From: Phoebastria nigripes
Taxonomy: Eukaryota; Chordata; Aves; Procellariiformes; Diomedeidae
DNA length: 64,000 bases
Assembly: GCA_035582835.1 (NCBI GenBank)
Contig: JAYKAV010003044.1
Location: 4,754,018-4,818,017 of the forward strand
Direction of reading: 5' to 3'
Under the pieces are notes generated by a model. That model worked only from the letters and a program-made list of their open reading frames with translations. It searched no databases and was not told the origin of the DNA. Shown piece by piece: positions 33,266 through 46,750 of this stretch (within the stretch, counting starts at the first letter, position 1; every line of letters starts with the position of its first letter). Position numbers and translations under genes: made by a program.

Positions 33266-36200
33266 CAACTTCAGCACACTTGTGCCAGGGCTGAATTTAA
33301 TCTATTTCACTGGAAGAAGCCCACGTTAGGAAAAACGCAAGATTTCTCCAGGATTCTTCCTGGCAAAGGAATGTAACCCACAACTTTGCAATCACATAAG
33401 AGGCTCCAGTAATTGGAAAAAGCAAACTGGCAACTGAGAGATATCCTGCAGCAATGACATCAGAAACCCATCGGTGCAGGACCCCAGGTTTGAAATGCAC
33501 ACACCATCAAACCCATCCGTCAGGGTCTGGAGGCTTTCTTCCTGCCAGCCCATGCAGCTTAAGTCCACCCATCCCAAATATGCTCCCCCCTCTCTCCCCA
33601 GCACTAATTTTGTTACGAAGGGTAGGGTTGCGGAGGGTGACTAAAGCACCTCATTCATTCTCCAGAGAAGCACTTATTGTGCACACAGCTAATTAATAAC
33701 AAGCCCTTCAGAGACAGAACTGCAGCAGCCTCCTCCCCACTCACACAATGCAGATATTTTTCCTCTCCTTTGTATCAGTAAGTGTTCACATTTACTTTTC
33801 TTAATAAAGCTGCAGGGCCAGATTCAGATCTCAGCGCAGCACAAGCTCAGAGCAACCCTGATGCCTTACTGGACGACTCCACTATTACCTACTTGAGAAA
33901 GTAAAGAATTTGGCCCATTAAATCCAGCCATGGTAACGTAAGAAAAAACTGCACAAAACAAAGCCANGCTTGCAGGTTTGGNTTTTTTTTTCCCCCTTTC
34001 TCAACAGACATCTATACAGACCACCAAATTCTACAGCATTTTTCAACCAATAATTAATAGAGCCCCTCTGAAGTTTCCAGTGCCCACCAAGATCAGGCTA
34101 ACTTACACTGAAGCTGTCCCCCTGCTGCAGCAGCAAATGGCACTTCCCTCCTCTGCTTTGCTCCAGATGCCCTTGCTTCCCTGCGGCTATGTGAAGATGC
34201 ACCTGGGGGAAGAAAAGGGGGTCAGGATGCACAGTGTGACAGGCATGAGTNGGATATCTCTGACAGCTCTAAAGCNTTCTTTTTCTTTTTTTTTTNCCCC
34301 CAAATGCATTTCCATTAAAATATTTAAAAAAATAAACTAGCCTTATGCACAGACTTCCCTAAGCTTGTGCTACAAGGGGATGAGCCCTTCGCTTCTTTCC
34401 CCCCACATCTTCCACTNGGGAAGGATGCAGAGCGGAGTCCCCCTGGAAAGGAGTGTGAGGTGTTGAACAGTGTTAATAGCAACAGGCAGCAAAAAGGGCT
34501 AATTCTGCATTTGCTCATCCAATTCATCAGGGCTCTCCTACTTCATGAGGTTTCTACCTTACTCAAGCTTCTAAACTGACAGCTTCCAAATAAAATAATA
34601 AAAAACCAAAACAAAACCCAACAACTTCTGAACAGCCTTTCTTTTCCACACGAGACAGTGGAGAGCTCTCTGCAGCCCAGGAAATCCCATCATTTTCCCC
34701 ATTCAGCACCCTTCACAACTCCCACCTCCTAATACCAATTCAGAGTTTGATGCAGAGGTTGGCTGATTTGGTACAAGTAAGAAATATTTCAAGTCTCCAG
34801 TCTTTTTGAGTCTCTACACTTCAGTTTACACAGGAAGCAAATGTAAAAGCTATTACATTAAAATACAAAAGGAAGTGTGCAAACCATGTTCAATCCAGAT
34901 GGCAAATTTTCTATCGTCTCTGCCTTTAAGCTAATAGTTTCCATGGTTTATATAAGAAATAACAACAGATTACTTGCTGAGGTAGCCACAAATGGCAACT
35001 GATTGTGGCACTTCCTAAGTTAGGGATACAAACACCTAAGTTTTCACAAAACGTCAAGTGCCCCCCACCTAGGTTAGAGTCACCGTTCAGTAAGGGCCAG
35101 TTTTGATAAGCCATCCAAACAGAGAAAGCAATAGTCAAGACATCTGATCGACTTCTGAAGAGTAACTGTATGAAATGTGTATATACATCGGTCACACTGG
35201 GCTAGTATACTGCAGCACAGCTCTGACATTGCTCAAGAGATCAAGCGGGTCTACAGCCTCTTTCCAGAGAGAGATCTTTAGTGGTGGAACTTGTGTAGTT
35301 ACACACACACGTTCGCCTTAGCACATGCCAACAACAGACAACAGCAGACAAACATAAGTGACTACAGCCATTTTGACAACCAGCATTTGGGCTAGCAAAG
35401 TGAAAGCATGTGCCAGAGCAGTCCTCTGGCACTGAACTGAGAAAGCCTGTTACAGAGGAGGAGAAATGGAGTCAGTGACTCAGCTATCCTCTACCCACAC
35501 AGACCTGGATGAGAGAAGGCCCTTTAAACTGTGTGTTTCCACTGATGCTGGTTTTCTTCCTGTGTCCATCGCTTCTCATAGCTGCCTTCTTTTTCTGCCT
35601 ATATATTGCAGGGCTCCTCTTAGATCATGCTCTGGCCCTGAAGAGCAGAAAAAGCCAGAGTAAAATGAACGTGTCCCCCAACATGGCATAAAAGGGAACA
35701 ATAACTAGAAAGATGAAAGGTGGTCTGAAGGAACCAGGTTGCATAGGGACAGCTTGGATGAATTTCTACTCGTGTGCATGAAATTACATCTTTTCCCCAT
35801 TCATTCTGGGCTTTGTGATCCCCCCACCCTCTTCAGCCCAGAGCAGCCGTACATCCTTGCAACCTGTAGCATTGCTGCTTGCCTGATTAGGGATGCTCTC
35901 CAGCACACAGGCTGCAGCACAAGAGGAGGCTCCCCAGATGTGCACCTGTGGCCATGCCAGGCTCCACACTTATATTTACACTGCACGTGGATTCCTTTGG
36001 GTTGGCCTTATGGTATCACCACAGGTTAGGGCATGCCTGGAAGCTCCCTCTAAAAGCAGGTTTTGAAGCCAAATGCTTGTTATTTGCCAAGCATGGGTGG
36101 GTAGTCTGACAAACCCCAAGCAGATTTAATGGCTGGAAATACACTCCTATTCACTGTTGGGCACCACCACAGGAACANGCGGATTTTTGTCATTTCCCAG

Positions 36201-36879
36201 ACAATTGAGACACACTACAGTGGAACAGAAAAATTAAGCTGAATGACCTTGTTAAGTGCACACATTTGGAAGCTAGCAATCCAAGGCTTCCTACAGGCAT
36301 GCCGGCACCATGACCGAACAGTTTTTTTGAAGGACTGGCATCCTGCCATACAAGGGGCAACTTCTGCCTTTAACCTGCATAAGCTGTCACCACTTCAAAA
36401 CCATCATCCCATCCAAAGTTCATTAAGGGTGGGTCTCACTGATGAAAGCTCTCCAGAGCACAGAAACAGCAACTAGCAGCTGAGCTACTCTTGCTGTCAT
36501 TTCAGCTCAGCTTACTCTCTTGCTGAGTGTTTAGGGCTCTACCGCTCTACCGACACTTGGGGAGCACNTGAACTGGTCTCACTGATAGTGCCCTTATTGC
36601 TAAACCAAGCTGCCTTCAGACATAACCTGATTACAGGGTAGGAAGCTCTTCCCAGAGAGAAATGCTGGATGCTGCTGCTTGTTCTTTACAGCAAAGGGAG
36701 GCAGAAGAGCCAGTGGCTAAAAGCCAACGCCAGAGGTTCAGCTTAAACTAAGCAGAGAAACCACATTAGGGACTGAAGTTCAGTACCTAGGCAAATGGTG
36801 GATTATTTTATCTTCAAAGCAAGGTGAATCACCTTTCTGACATCCTGGTTCAGCCCAGCAATCTACTGGACTAACTGAA

Positions 36880-36945
36880 TGAATTATCACTGCTTAGCGG
36901 TCAGATTANTTTAGAAGATCCCTTCTGTCCTCAAACTCTAGGGAA
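36880..36945 (+). repeat. CR1-like LINE tail fragment
   Basis: TTAGAAGATCCCTTCTGTCC and TCAAACTCTAGGG resemble the end of older CR1 subfamilies ('GAGATCCCTTCTGACCTTAAACTCTATGA'). Short and diverged. Confidence 0.45.
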
Positions 36946-39900
36946 CAATGATGTGAATGTGAATTTACTTTAACTCACATTTTACCTTCACAGTTATCCT
37001 TAATCACAGTATCATGCACTAGTTAAAAACTTGTATTGTGTACAGATATTAGCAGTAGGTTTTAATGTCGNATGAGAAAGAGAACTATATAGGCACAGAA
37101 AAATTACCTACTATCTTCACTGAGTGTCAGCTTCTTGATTTCCATCCTGCAGCCAAGACATCGTGACACCAAGTTACCACTTCACCTACCAAGGGTAAAA
37201 GAGTATTCTCAAATAACGTGGAGGAAAACAGCAGTCTCAGTGTCTCCTTTAAGTTCCTGACCACTCCTCATCCATTCCAANCCCTTCCCCTCAATGGTAC
37301 CACTATGCAGGCAGATTCATGAACACCTACGCGAACTGCCAGTCACAAGTTATTAATATGTGACTTCTCTCCTCAAAAAACATCACTTTAACATACAGAT
37401 GGCAAAATTCTTGGTAAACAGGAAAAAAAAATTCAGGCTTTCCCCAAAGTACATGTTTCCAAATCTCCTTCACAAGGGCAGATNAGCAGAGAACTTTGTA
37501 GCTATCCACCTATAATGAGCAGAGAATCCAGTTACCTTAATTGCAGCAAAGTGGCCTGTTAACAATGAACAGAAATACTGTATGTACAACACCAGTTACT
37601 GTGTTCATGGTTGTATGTATTATATAAATAGTTTGTGCCTACCCAGCAGGCCCTTTTACCTCTTATCATGAGCGTTTCCCAGAGGCTAAGTAAAACATGG
37701 CTGAAACATAGCCCAAGGTCTTCATACAAACCTGACAAACCTCAATAACCTGTTTTACATCTTCCATTGCGGAAATACCTTGGTTAGCGTCTAAGTTGGG
37801 TAACTTTAGCAGCAAGCAAATGTGGAAGGCATCCAACTGCAGTGTCACTTGTTTGAACAAGTTCCCTTAGCTTAGCTAAGGGAATGCCATGCTTCAGCAG
37901 AGCTGGATTAACTGTCCTTGTGTACAAGCTCATAGCCTGTGTTAACAGGAGTTAACACAACAAATATCAGCTCACACTGAGGGAGCATTAGCCTGAATCA
38001 GCTACCTCTCATAGGCTATAGTCTAAGAGTATCAAGGCACATTTCACTTACCAACTCAACTTGAGATCACATGATTGGGGTCTAAGCACATCATTACTTC
38101 ACTCTTGCAGCTAGCTCTCTGCTCGAGTTTTTACTTGCAGCAACTAGATGGACAAGGGCTGGAGACTAAGACACATTAACCACCTGGAACTTGAACATAA
38201 GCATTAGAGAAGTTCTCAGGCTGCTAGAGGAGCACAAGCTGTCATGAACTCACTGACTTGAAAACTCAGATACAGGTCCAGCTCTCCTCAGCTCCTCTAC
38301 AAATATGTTCTCCCTAGGCTGTCTTCTGGCAAGACTGCTGCAGACATACACACATACTTTGTAGAGACTAATTACAGCTAATGAGATGAGGACAAAGTCT
38401 CTCCAGTTGCATAGGTGTAAACACAGAGCAAAGTGATTAGCACCAGTGAGCGTACTGTTACTCAGCAAATGCTTAGGTTGCTAGATTACTGGTGCTCCCA
38501 ATAATCTTGCTCTCATCTTGCAAATCTGAGTTACCACTTTCGCAGCCACTTAAAGGACCCAGGTCTTTCTAATCCCGAATCTAGTTTCGGTAGTGTTTGG
38601 ATTGTTCTTTAGCTGTCACATTCTGCAAGTACACCTATCAATGCTGGGCTTTCCTTTTGCTTCCCGTTTAAGGAGAGAGTAACTGGAAAGACTGCTGAAG
38701 ATCTGGCAAAAAGAGCAGAAAAGCCCTGATGAGACACAAGCCTCTGCAGAGTTCCATGAGCCTTCCCAAATCCCTGCATGGCTGGCAGGTTGTCAGGGAT
38801 CCTCTGTGGCCCAGGCTGCTGGCAGCAGTCTGGCTACGTTTATATCACATCACAATTGCCAAACAGAGGTGCTGTGTTTGAAGAGAAAAGTAATCAGTGA
38901 AGACGGTGGAGGGAATAAAAGAAATAAATGTATCAATAAGCACTTCTGAGGATTTGTGAAGGCATATTTTGCCCAAGAAGGAAGAAATATCTTAAGATAT
39001 AAGGAAAGACCACCTCACAGGTAATGGTCTAATATACAAGCTACCCCTGTACGCCACATGCTAATTAGCCTCCCCCATCAGCGCATAGCAACTCAGGTCC
39101 GGTTCTGTTTTCTGCGGTGCCTCTGTCTAAACACACAAAAACCCATTTAGACATCACCAAAGGCGTCATCTCCCAGAAGCTCCTGGTCTCCCAGAACACT
39201 GGCAAATTCTCTCCCGAAACATTTTGTGGGTACGACAGCCTATGAACATTTCCCCTTTTTGCAGAGACAGGAAACAGAAGCGGAGCGATTAGCATAAGGA
39301 ACCGTACTAATTCAAGCACAGCGCAAGGGATGACGTTCCAGGCAACTGAGTATGTTTCCAGTGGTGACTGAAACATCTGACTGGTCAAACTGAAGGGCCT
39401 TATTCATTCTGATAGTCTGTTTGGCCTTGCTCAGACATGTACCAGTTGCAAGATCAGGATTTTTCTCTTAGTAAGATTCTCTCTCCCTCCTGATCAGATA
39501 GAAACCGAAGCAAGGACACCCCCCCCCCCAGATGTCTATGCTGCACAGGAGATGGCATCCAGCAATACCTGCCAGGTGCAGGTACACCTCAACACATTGA
39601 CATGGTTTGCAACTGCCCTGTTAGAAAGGACTTGTACCACTGACGGACTGAGACACACTGAAGTTCACTAGGCTGTAAAAGCCCAAAGTTGAGGCACTTT
39701 GACATATTCTACTTCTTTTCTACAATGCAAAAACCCGTCCCTGTAGTCTCAGGAAAAAGAATGCTACAAAGGACGCAGCAGTCACATTACTCCTCTAAGA
39801 AGCAGCCACCTCTTCAAACAGCCATTAATCTCCTCCTGGACTACGTCACTCCTCCCCAGCGTCACACACACTCACAAGAGCCAGGCCTGGATGGCACAGA

Positions 39901-40537
39901 GACACACTTCTGTGCGTTAGTTGATGGAACAAATAAAGAGCACCAAGCTGAAGACCCAGCTTCAGATAAAAAAGGCAAGACAACCAAAGACAGACTTTTG
40001 TATTAATGTCATAAAAGCAAAGAGTCACAAGAAACTTAAGTCATTCAGTCCACTCCCTTGGGCTGAGTTAGGGCTAGCTACAGTTCACCAAGTTCATCCA
40101 TCAGCATTTCTACCGCTTTCTTCGCATTTCCACCAGTATTTGACTTACCTCCCTCAGAAAAGCAGGGTCTCCATCAATCTCTTGCATGGCTTTGCCTCTT
40201 AAAGAGAGGGAAGATGCTTCCCCATTCACTCATTCAACTGATCTCCCCAAAGGCACAGACCAAGCTTTAGCATTTGCTCTGTCAAGAATCCAGTAGGGAC
40301 TGAACTAAGAATAGTACCTAAGGTGAAGGACAGAGCTTGCTAGTAGGATTAGCTGGTGCAATTACAGGTAGCAAATCCCTGCTACTCAAAGGCTTTATCG
40401 TTAAGCAGCAAGAGAAATGCCTCTTTTCTTGGTGAGGCCTTGTGGGTTTTTTTTTTTCGTTTGTTTTGAATGACACCAAGGCTGAAAGAGCACGGAGCAG
40501 CTGAAGGCTGCCTGACTGCAACTTGGTGTGCTTCTGC

Positions 40538-40550
40538 CTCCCTCTGCTGG
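40538..40550 (-). promoter_or_regulatory. Candidate CTCF core motif
   Basis: The minus strand reads CCAGCAGAGGGAG, which fits the CTCF core CCASYAGRKGGCR at all but one position. It lies between the miR-34a and H6PD promoters. A 13-bp match is weak evidence alone. Confidence 0.25.
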
Positions 40551-42228
40551 GAGGCAGGCAGCCAGCAGACCCCGCAGAGGGGACACCTTGTCCTGGGAAC
40601 AAGGTATCCTCTCCCCCTCTAACCTGAAGTGCTAGTGGAGAGACATACCCCACCAAGGACCTCTGCAGGCACACAAGGTCACAGGGCTGCAGCAGTAAGG
40701 AGGGGTACAGATGGAAGAGTCTCCTTCAGAGGCATCTGGGAGAAGCTCATCGCATTTTCCCTANTAGTTCACAGGTGGAGACAAAGGGTCACTTTGGTCA
40801 ATCAGTTTAAGAAAACTGGGCTTTTTGCTGTCAGCTTCCCCCCCTGCAAATGCCCAACAGACTGCAGGTATTTTTATTTTGTTGCATGCTTCACGTCTGT
40901 GGAACCAATAGAGTTTTCCACAAGAAAAAGGGTCAAGTTCAGTTGTCTCACATGCAGAGCTGCTTAGGGAGGGAAGCCTATGCAGCAGCAAGCATCCACC
41001 TTTGCACCCAAGGAACAGTGCAAGGCCAGCAGAAAACTGACAGCTCTGTTAGCCTGGCCACGCTTTCTCTACCGCTGCTACAACCCCTTCATTCCTCTTG
41101 AAATGACTGCCATGGAAAGAAATACTTTTCCTAACCCATCCTTCTCCAAACTCCCTGCCCGTTCCTGCCTAGTGAAAAGCAGCTTTGAACCCATTGAGAT
41201 GGCACTGCAGAGAGCAGTCATCAAGAACAGAACTGCAGCAATTCAAAGTTTTGAATAAAAAAAAAATGCATGCACAGGTCTCCGCATCCCTCCTGGCTGC
41301 TACTGCAGCCCTTCAGGACATGAGGAGAACATGGCAAAAAAGGCCAGCTTTAAATCAAGCTGCACAGGCACACAAATGCCAGTTCCATGTTCACAGCTCA
41401 AGTGGCTGTTTATAGATATTGTGCCACACAAGTTGTTTATACAACTAAACACACCAACATTGCCTGTAATGTGGCTCTGAGTTAAGAGCTTGGTTACCAG
41501 AATCACTCATCACATGTAAATCTGAGTCAGTTTCTTAAAATAGAGAGTCTGAAAATAAACATCAGCTAAACATTAATATCATGAATGCTGTCTACCAACA
41601 GAAATACATTAATCACATGATGTATTCAACTTGTGTGTTATACAGGAACAGTCAAAATAGAAACAATTTACAATAGCAATTTTTTTCCATATCTGAGGTC
41701 TCCTGCTAACTTTGCTTCTCCAATGCTAAACTATCAGTTCACTAGCACCGCAAGAAACTGCATATAAGGTAATCTAAACAAGTGTCCCCTCTCTTCTACC
41801 TAATATTATGACTGTAGTATAAGGAGTTAAGCTAACAGGTTAACTTTGAGACACAGTTAAAAAGCCTTACCATACCCGCTTGCAACTCCTTCCAGAGCAA
41901 GGAGGCCAAATTCTGCTTGGCTAGCAGGTTGTGCAGCCAAGAGGTCCAGCTTGGAAGCAGTGTAGCAGGACACNCTCTTTACGAGCACTCCTCTGAGTCC
42001 TTGGCAGACTGTGGCCAGCAGCCCTGCACCTGGCCCATAGATCAGTGGGGTCTTCTTCCACTCTTGGGTTGCTGCTTTGGGTGTAATTCTCCTAAAAGGG
42101 GCAGAACAGATCATCTGACAGGGNGGCCTGCAGGTTGCAGTCCTCCTCTGCAGCAACAGTATATTTGTTGGGGAGCCAAAAAAGGCTATTACCAATTGAA
42201 GAGCTTTAATCCCCAGTAGATAAGACAC

Positions 42229-42903
42229 ATGAACTGCCTGTTATCTGTTTGCCTCGTGGTACAGTCCAGATACCTTGCGCATGCTGCAACAACAATAATC
42301 CAAGGATCACCTGCACTGCATCAGCAGTTATCCATTTCTTGGTCTACACTTCCTTTCCGTCAACACTGCTGCTACATAATGCGCTACATCTCTCATTTCA
42401 GTCCCCAGAACATTACAACATCCTGGCTGAGGCAATTGCAGAGCGGATGCTGCAGTGGTGGCTTGTCACCCAAGTTCAGTTCACCTATTGGAGCCTTGCC
42501 ACTTCCTCATCATGACTGTTACCTGAATTGTTACAATAAGCCCCTGGGGATGCAGTACCATCCCTCGTTGCAACTGAAGGACATCCAGGAAAAGGACGCT
42601 GCATTCCACTCAGACATAAGGCAATGGACTTGGCCAACTCAATTGCTAAGTGATTGGGGGGGGAGAAGCAGAGTACAGTGGTTGGCTGTCACAGCGCTTG
42701 CAGCAGCATCTTTCAGTCGTGTGCTGTCCGCTGTCGTACCCCCCCCCACACCTTCCCTGCAATGTCCTTCTTTGCCCAAGAGTTTTCAGATAGGGCTTTT
42801 GCTGCAGTGCATCAAAGAGCGGGTGACTTGCCAGCAAACCACNAAGTGTTCCCTCCTCTTCACTTCTCCCCCATCTACCCAAGCCACACTAGCTGATACT
42901 TAG
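42229..42903 (+). other. Unexplained 224-codon open frame
   Basis: An ATG-initiated open frame unusually long for DNA that is not a CpG island. The conceptual protein has no signal peptide, membrane segment or motif I recognise; it is rich in Ser, Leu, Gln and Cys and contains an X from the N at 42843. A second long frame (123 codons) lies on the other strand just to its left (41857-42228). It could be chance, a non-coding RNA exon, or a decayed transposon. I do not assign a function or call it a gene. Confidence 0.2.
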
Positions 42904-43825
42904 TAATCAGACACTGAATGGCTGCCTAGTCTGTCTATAGGACTGAGCCTTCAAGGAGGAGCAGGTCTTATTTGCACCATCCCTCCTCTAAGCTCCTCCA
43001 GGTGTACACAAGGATCCTGTTCAGTTTTACTCTGTGTGCCATAACCACATTTATACACCTTCTCTGCAGAGCACTTTTGCATCTGCCCTGAGGCATGCTG
43101 ATTTTACTAGCTCTATAGGCAATACAGCCTCGGAGCTAGGAATATTTCCTGGTGTTCAGCTCAAGGTCTGTCCCTCAGGACTGCAACCCAGTGCTCTAAC
43201 TTGCATGCTTTTCCACAGTCCAGGTGAATTCCAAGATACGCTTCAGTGACCAGTTTCCTCCTGCCCTTCAGTTCAAGGATATTTGCTTCAGGCCCCTCCT
43301 TGCCTAGAGCAGTTCAAATGTTGCTCTCTGAAGCACAGCAGGCACGCTCAAGCACTTCTACAAACTGCAAGGGAGACAGGTTCATGTCGCATGTTCTGCC
43401 ACTGGCAGCGCTGCTGCATTAGCACAACAATGACTTCTGTCAAAAAAAAGTATGTTCTTTACTATATGTGAAGGTACACTCAGGTATCCCCTGGGAGAAG
43501 GTATGTGTGGGGAAGCATTTCAGAGCCCCGGAGCTCCACAGGAGCCAAAACACAGCACCTTAGGGATGACCTCAACCAGCAATTTTCCCCCCCACTCTCC
43601 CCAGTCTGACAGTGACCTTCAAAGTTGAAAATGGCTCTCCACATAATTTTCCTTTGTTTAATCAAATTGCACATAATCAGCCAACTCTCCACCTTTTTTT
43701 GAATGACAGGACTGGCAAAGGACTTATGACTGATGGCTAAAGTACAATCCACTGATATTTTAAACCTAAAAATTTCACCAACAATTCAAGGTCAACAGCT
43801 AGTTCAAGGCCATTTCCATGCTTTT

Positions 43826-43930
43826 CTTGAATATAATAGGCTCTTGTCTGTGAGCTTTCTGGGGCAGGGACCTTATTTTGTTTTCACAGGGTTCAACACA
43901 ACTGCTGCTGCTAAACCAAATAAAGGGCAT
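43826..43930 (+). repeat. L2-like LINE 3'-end relic
   Basis: CTTGTCTGTGAGCTTTCTGG followed by GGCAGGGACCTTATTTTG and an A-rich AAATAAA end resembles the ancient L2-type tail ('CTGTAAGCTCCTTGAGGGCAGGGACC ... CTCAATAAAT'). Orientation is plus. Confidence 0.45.
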
Positions 43931-46639
43931 CTTCGATAAGCACATCCTCGCTTAATTTTGTTCTTTAAGACAAGAGCAGAGTACTTTCTATTCACCACAA
44001 GTAAGCTTTTAAAGTGAGGTAAGCTTTGCCCTCCATTTATAAATGTACACAGTTATTTGCTGCAGCATATTGATGCAAATTAAAACCCATTTAGATTTGC
44101 CAAATTTTAGTTCTTCCTCACTCAGCAGTAGGGACTCTCCCTTCTCAAAAGATCAGTTGTCTGAAAAGCAGGGGAAAGGCACAAGAAGGGTAGCCGAATG
44201 GCAACCCCGCTGCAGCCTAGCTCTCCCAGCATAATTAGAAATTCTAAAGGCTGAGCTGGAAAAATTACATCTTAAGGACATTTATGCCCAGGCATAGAGG
44301 TAGGAGAAAAAACATTTAAGATTCCTGGCACATGGGATTTCTTGTGTTCACGTGTCAGACAGGGAAGGGCAGAAAGCAATTTACAGCAGCGGGTAAGGCT
44401 TTTTAATACATTGGTGCATCACATCGCACAACAATTTCCCCCAGCCCTTGCGCTCCTGATCACTCTGGATTCTGCAGTGAAAGAGCCAACTGGAAGAATC
44501 TGCAGAGGTTTTGCAAGAAGCAGCCTCTCTCCCTTGCCCCAATCCAAATGTTTCAGGTCTGTGGGAAAATGGGCAAAACTGTTAAATGCTTGACATAGTT
44601 CAGGAAGGGAAAGCCTATCTTCCTGATTCCTCACAGGAACAGGCATTACCAATGACCCTCCAACTGGGGTCCAGCAACAATTTTTAAATTCCCCTTTGTA
44701 TAAGAGACCCTTCCTCACATCGCTTCTGTATTTCTTCACTCATAAAACCAGACCTCTTGGAAGAAAGAAATGTACAATATGTGAGTTTGCTGCAGTGCTA
44801 GGTAATACCCATGGAGCATGTCATTCGTTAAGGCGGGGGGGGGAGAAGCACATATTAGCTTGGAAATAAGCTACATCCCTACAGCCTAGCATGCAGCCTG
44901 CTGTTGCACTACACTACATTTGCCTTAGCAGCACCAAAGGCAAGAGTTAAAACAAACTGTGGACCTATCCAGATATTTAAAGGATATGTGCCTTTTGCTG
45001 TGGGGCACCAGGCACAGAATCCATGACCTTCTCCAAAAATACATGCTGTCATTTGACCCAATCTTTCTTAACCATTTCTATACCAGCCACTGGAAATAGA
45101 TAATGAAAAGCCAGTAGCAACAAGCAAACCACCATCTAAGTCCCACTCATTAAACATGTGGTGAAGCAGAGCCATCTGAGGCTGGCTATAACCACAAAGA
45201 ATTTGGTATGGCGTATCTCTGTGCAAGCTCATGAGCCCCAAGAGCAGGCATTAGGAATAAACCTCCTTACATTTTATAAAGCTAGTACTTTCTCAAGACA
45301 CCTTACTCTTATTAAAAAAAAAAAGACTTTAGCAGGAGCAAATACCCCAGGGAGCCCAAAATGCTAAAACTGACTCTAAAAATCAATATGGCAGCCAGGA
45401 AAAGATCACTGCTTTCCAGATCAGAGACTGGCATTAAAGGAGGAAATCAGCTGGAATATGGTCTTTCACCAGACACAGCAAAGTCNAGATTTCAGAGGCA
45501 CTGAATCTATACACTCAGGCTTTTCAGTACACTGGCTTATGTTATATCCACACTGCCTGGATATCTATCACATTGGATTGCTGTAGGCATAGCACAGAAG
45601 TTTAAGGTGGTACCGGAGGTGCTATGAACTCCAGTTAAGATTTAATGTGTACTGAGGATGCCTTCCCAGGTGCGCAAAGCAAGATCTAGTAGGGCAGCAC
45701 AGGATGTAAGAGAGGATAGATAGCATAAAGTATGTCCTCCCTCCCCCAACCCTTGCACTGTAGTGTTATTTTGTCTTTTGCAACTTTTCCTCCCATTGCT
45801 CAGCACTGAAGGGTTCTTTGCCCTTAATTTCCTTTTAGCAGCCTGTAATCAGTTACATCTCACCTGAATAGATTACCAGTATGATGACACTTCCAATACA
45901 GAGACTACTATTTGAAATGCACAAGTCTTGGATTTGGCTCATTTTTGTCCTCTATAATCATTCTTATTTTCTATCTGGTAGACAGTCATCATGCCAGGTT
46001 TTCAAGGAGACACGAGGAGAACCCTTTCAAGAGGCTCTCATTCCCACTTCTAGAAAGCGGAACTCCAGAGAATGTAGCTGCTTCCCTGCAGTTCCCATGC
46101 TTTCGCCACTTCTACCACCTTTGGTGAAGTCTGTTCTTCTGTTCAATTTTAGAGCAGTTGGTTTTTTTCTTAAGGCAGAGACCAATATTCTTTTATGCTG
46201 ATTACCCTTCCACAATGCCCATATGTTGGAACACCATCACATTCATTATCCCTTGGTGATTTACATCAAGCCTGGTGTTAACTCAGTTACTTTTTTTTTT
46301 GTTCCTTTTCTACCAATTAGAGTGGTTCTTCATAAGTGCCACAAACTTATACATAAGTACTTTACAAATGAACTTAAGTCTCTTTGCTCATTAATATGAT
46401 GATGTAAGGAAAACAGAAGTAACATAGTATTAGAGGGCTGGATAAAGTCCGCATCACAATCATTTGAGTTTCAGTTACTTAACTTATGATTTACATCATG
46501 CAAAATTCAAGGTTTCGGCCTTACATCTATGACTCCCCTTGTGTCTTCAAGACTTGGGGCCAGAGATATCTCTGATGGAAGATCTGAAAGTTTCATGGAA
46601 TTTAAAAGAACAACTTCGCAGTTGAGGGTGCCTAGGGGC

Positions 46640-46750
46640 TTGCCTCTACCATCAGCTTGCGTTTTGTGACCTTGAGAGATCACGCTTTGGTCCCAGCTCC
46701 CCTCCTCTGTGATGAGGATAACGCTTACCTTTCCTACAGATCTGACTGAC
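46640..46750 (+). repeat. Possible MIR-like SINE relic
   Basis: TTTTGTGACCTTGAGAGATC, later CCTCCTCTGTGATGAGGATAA and GCTTACCT follow the order of the MIR core (TGTGACCTTGGGC ... CTCATCTGTAAAATGGGGATAA ... TACCT). Diverged. Confidence 0.35.

Noticed and set aside
32730..33277. Protein-coding gene at the miR-34a promoter
   Set aside because: Several overlapping frames of 60-150 codons exist on the minus strand, but none is recognisable or dominant. The donor and p53 site point to a non-coding first exon.
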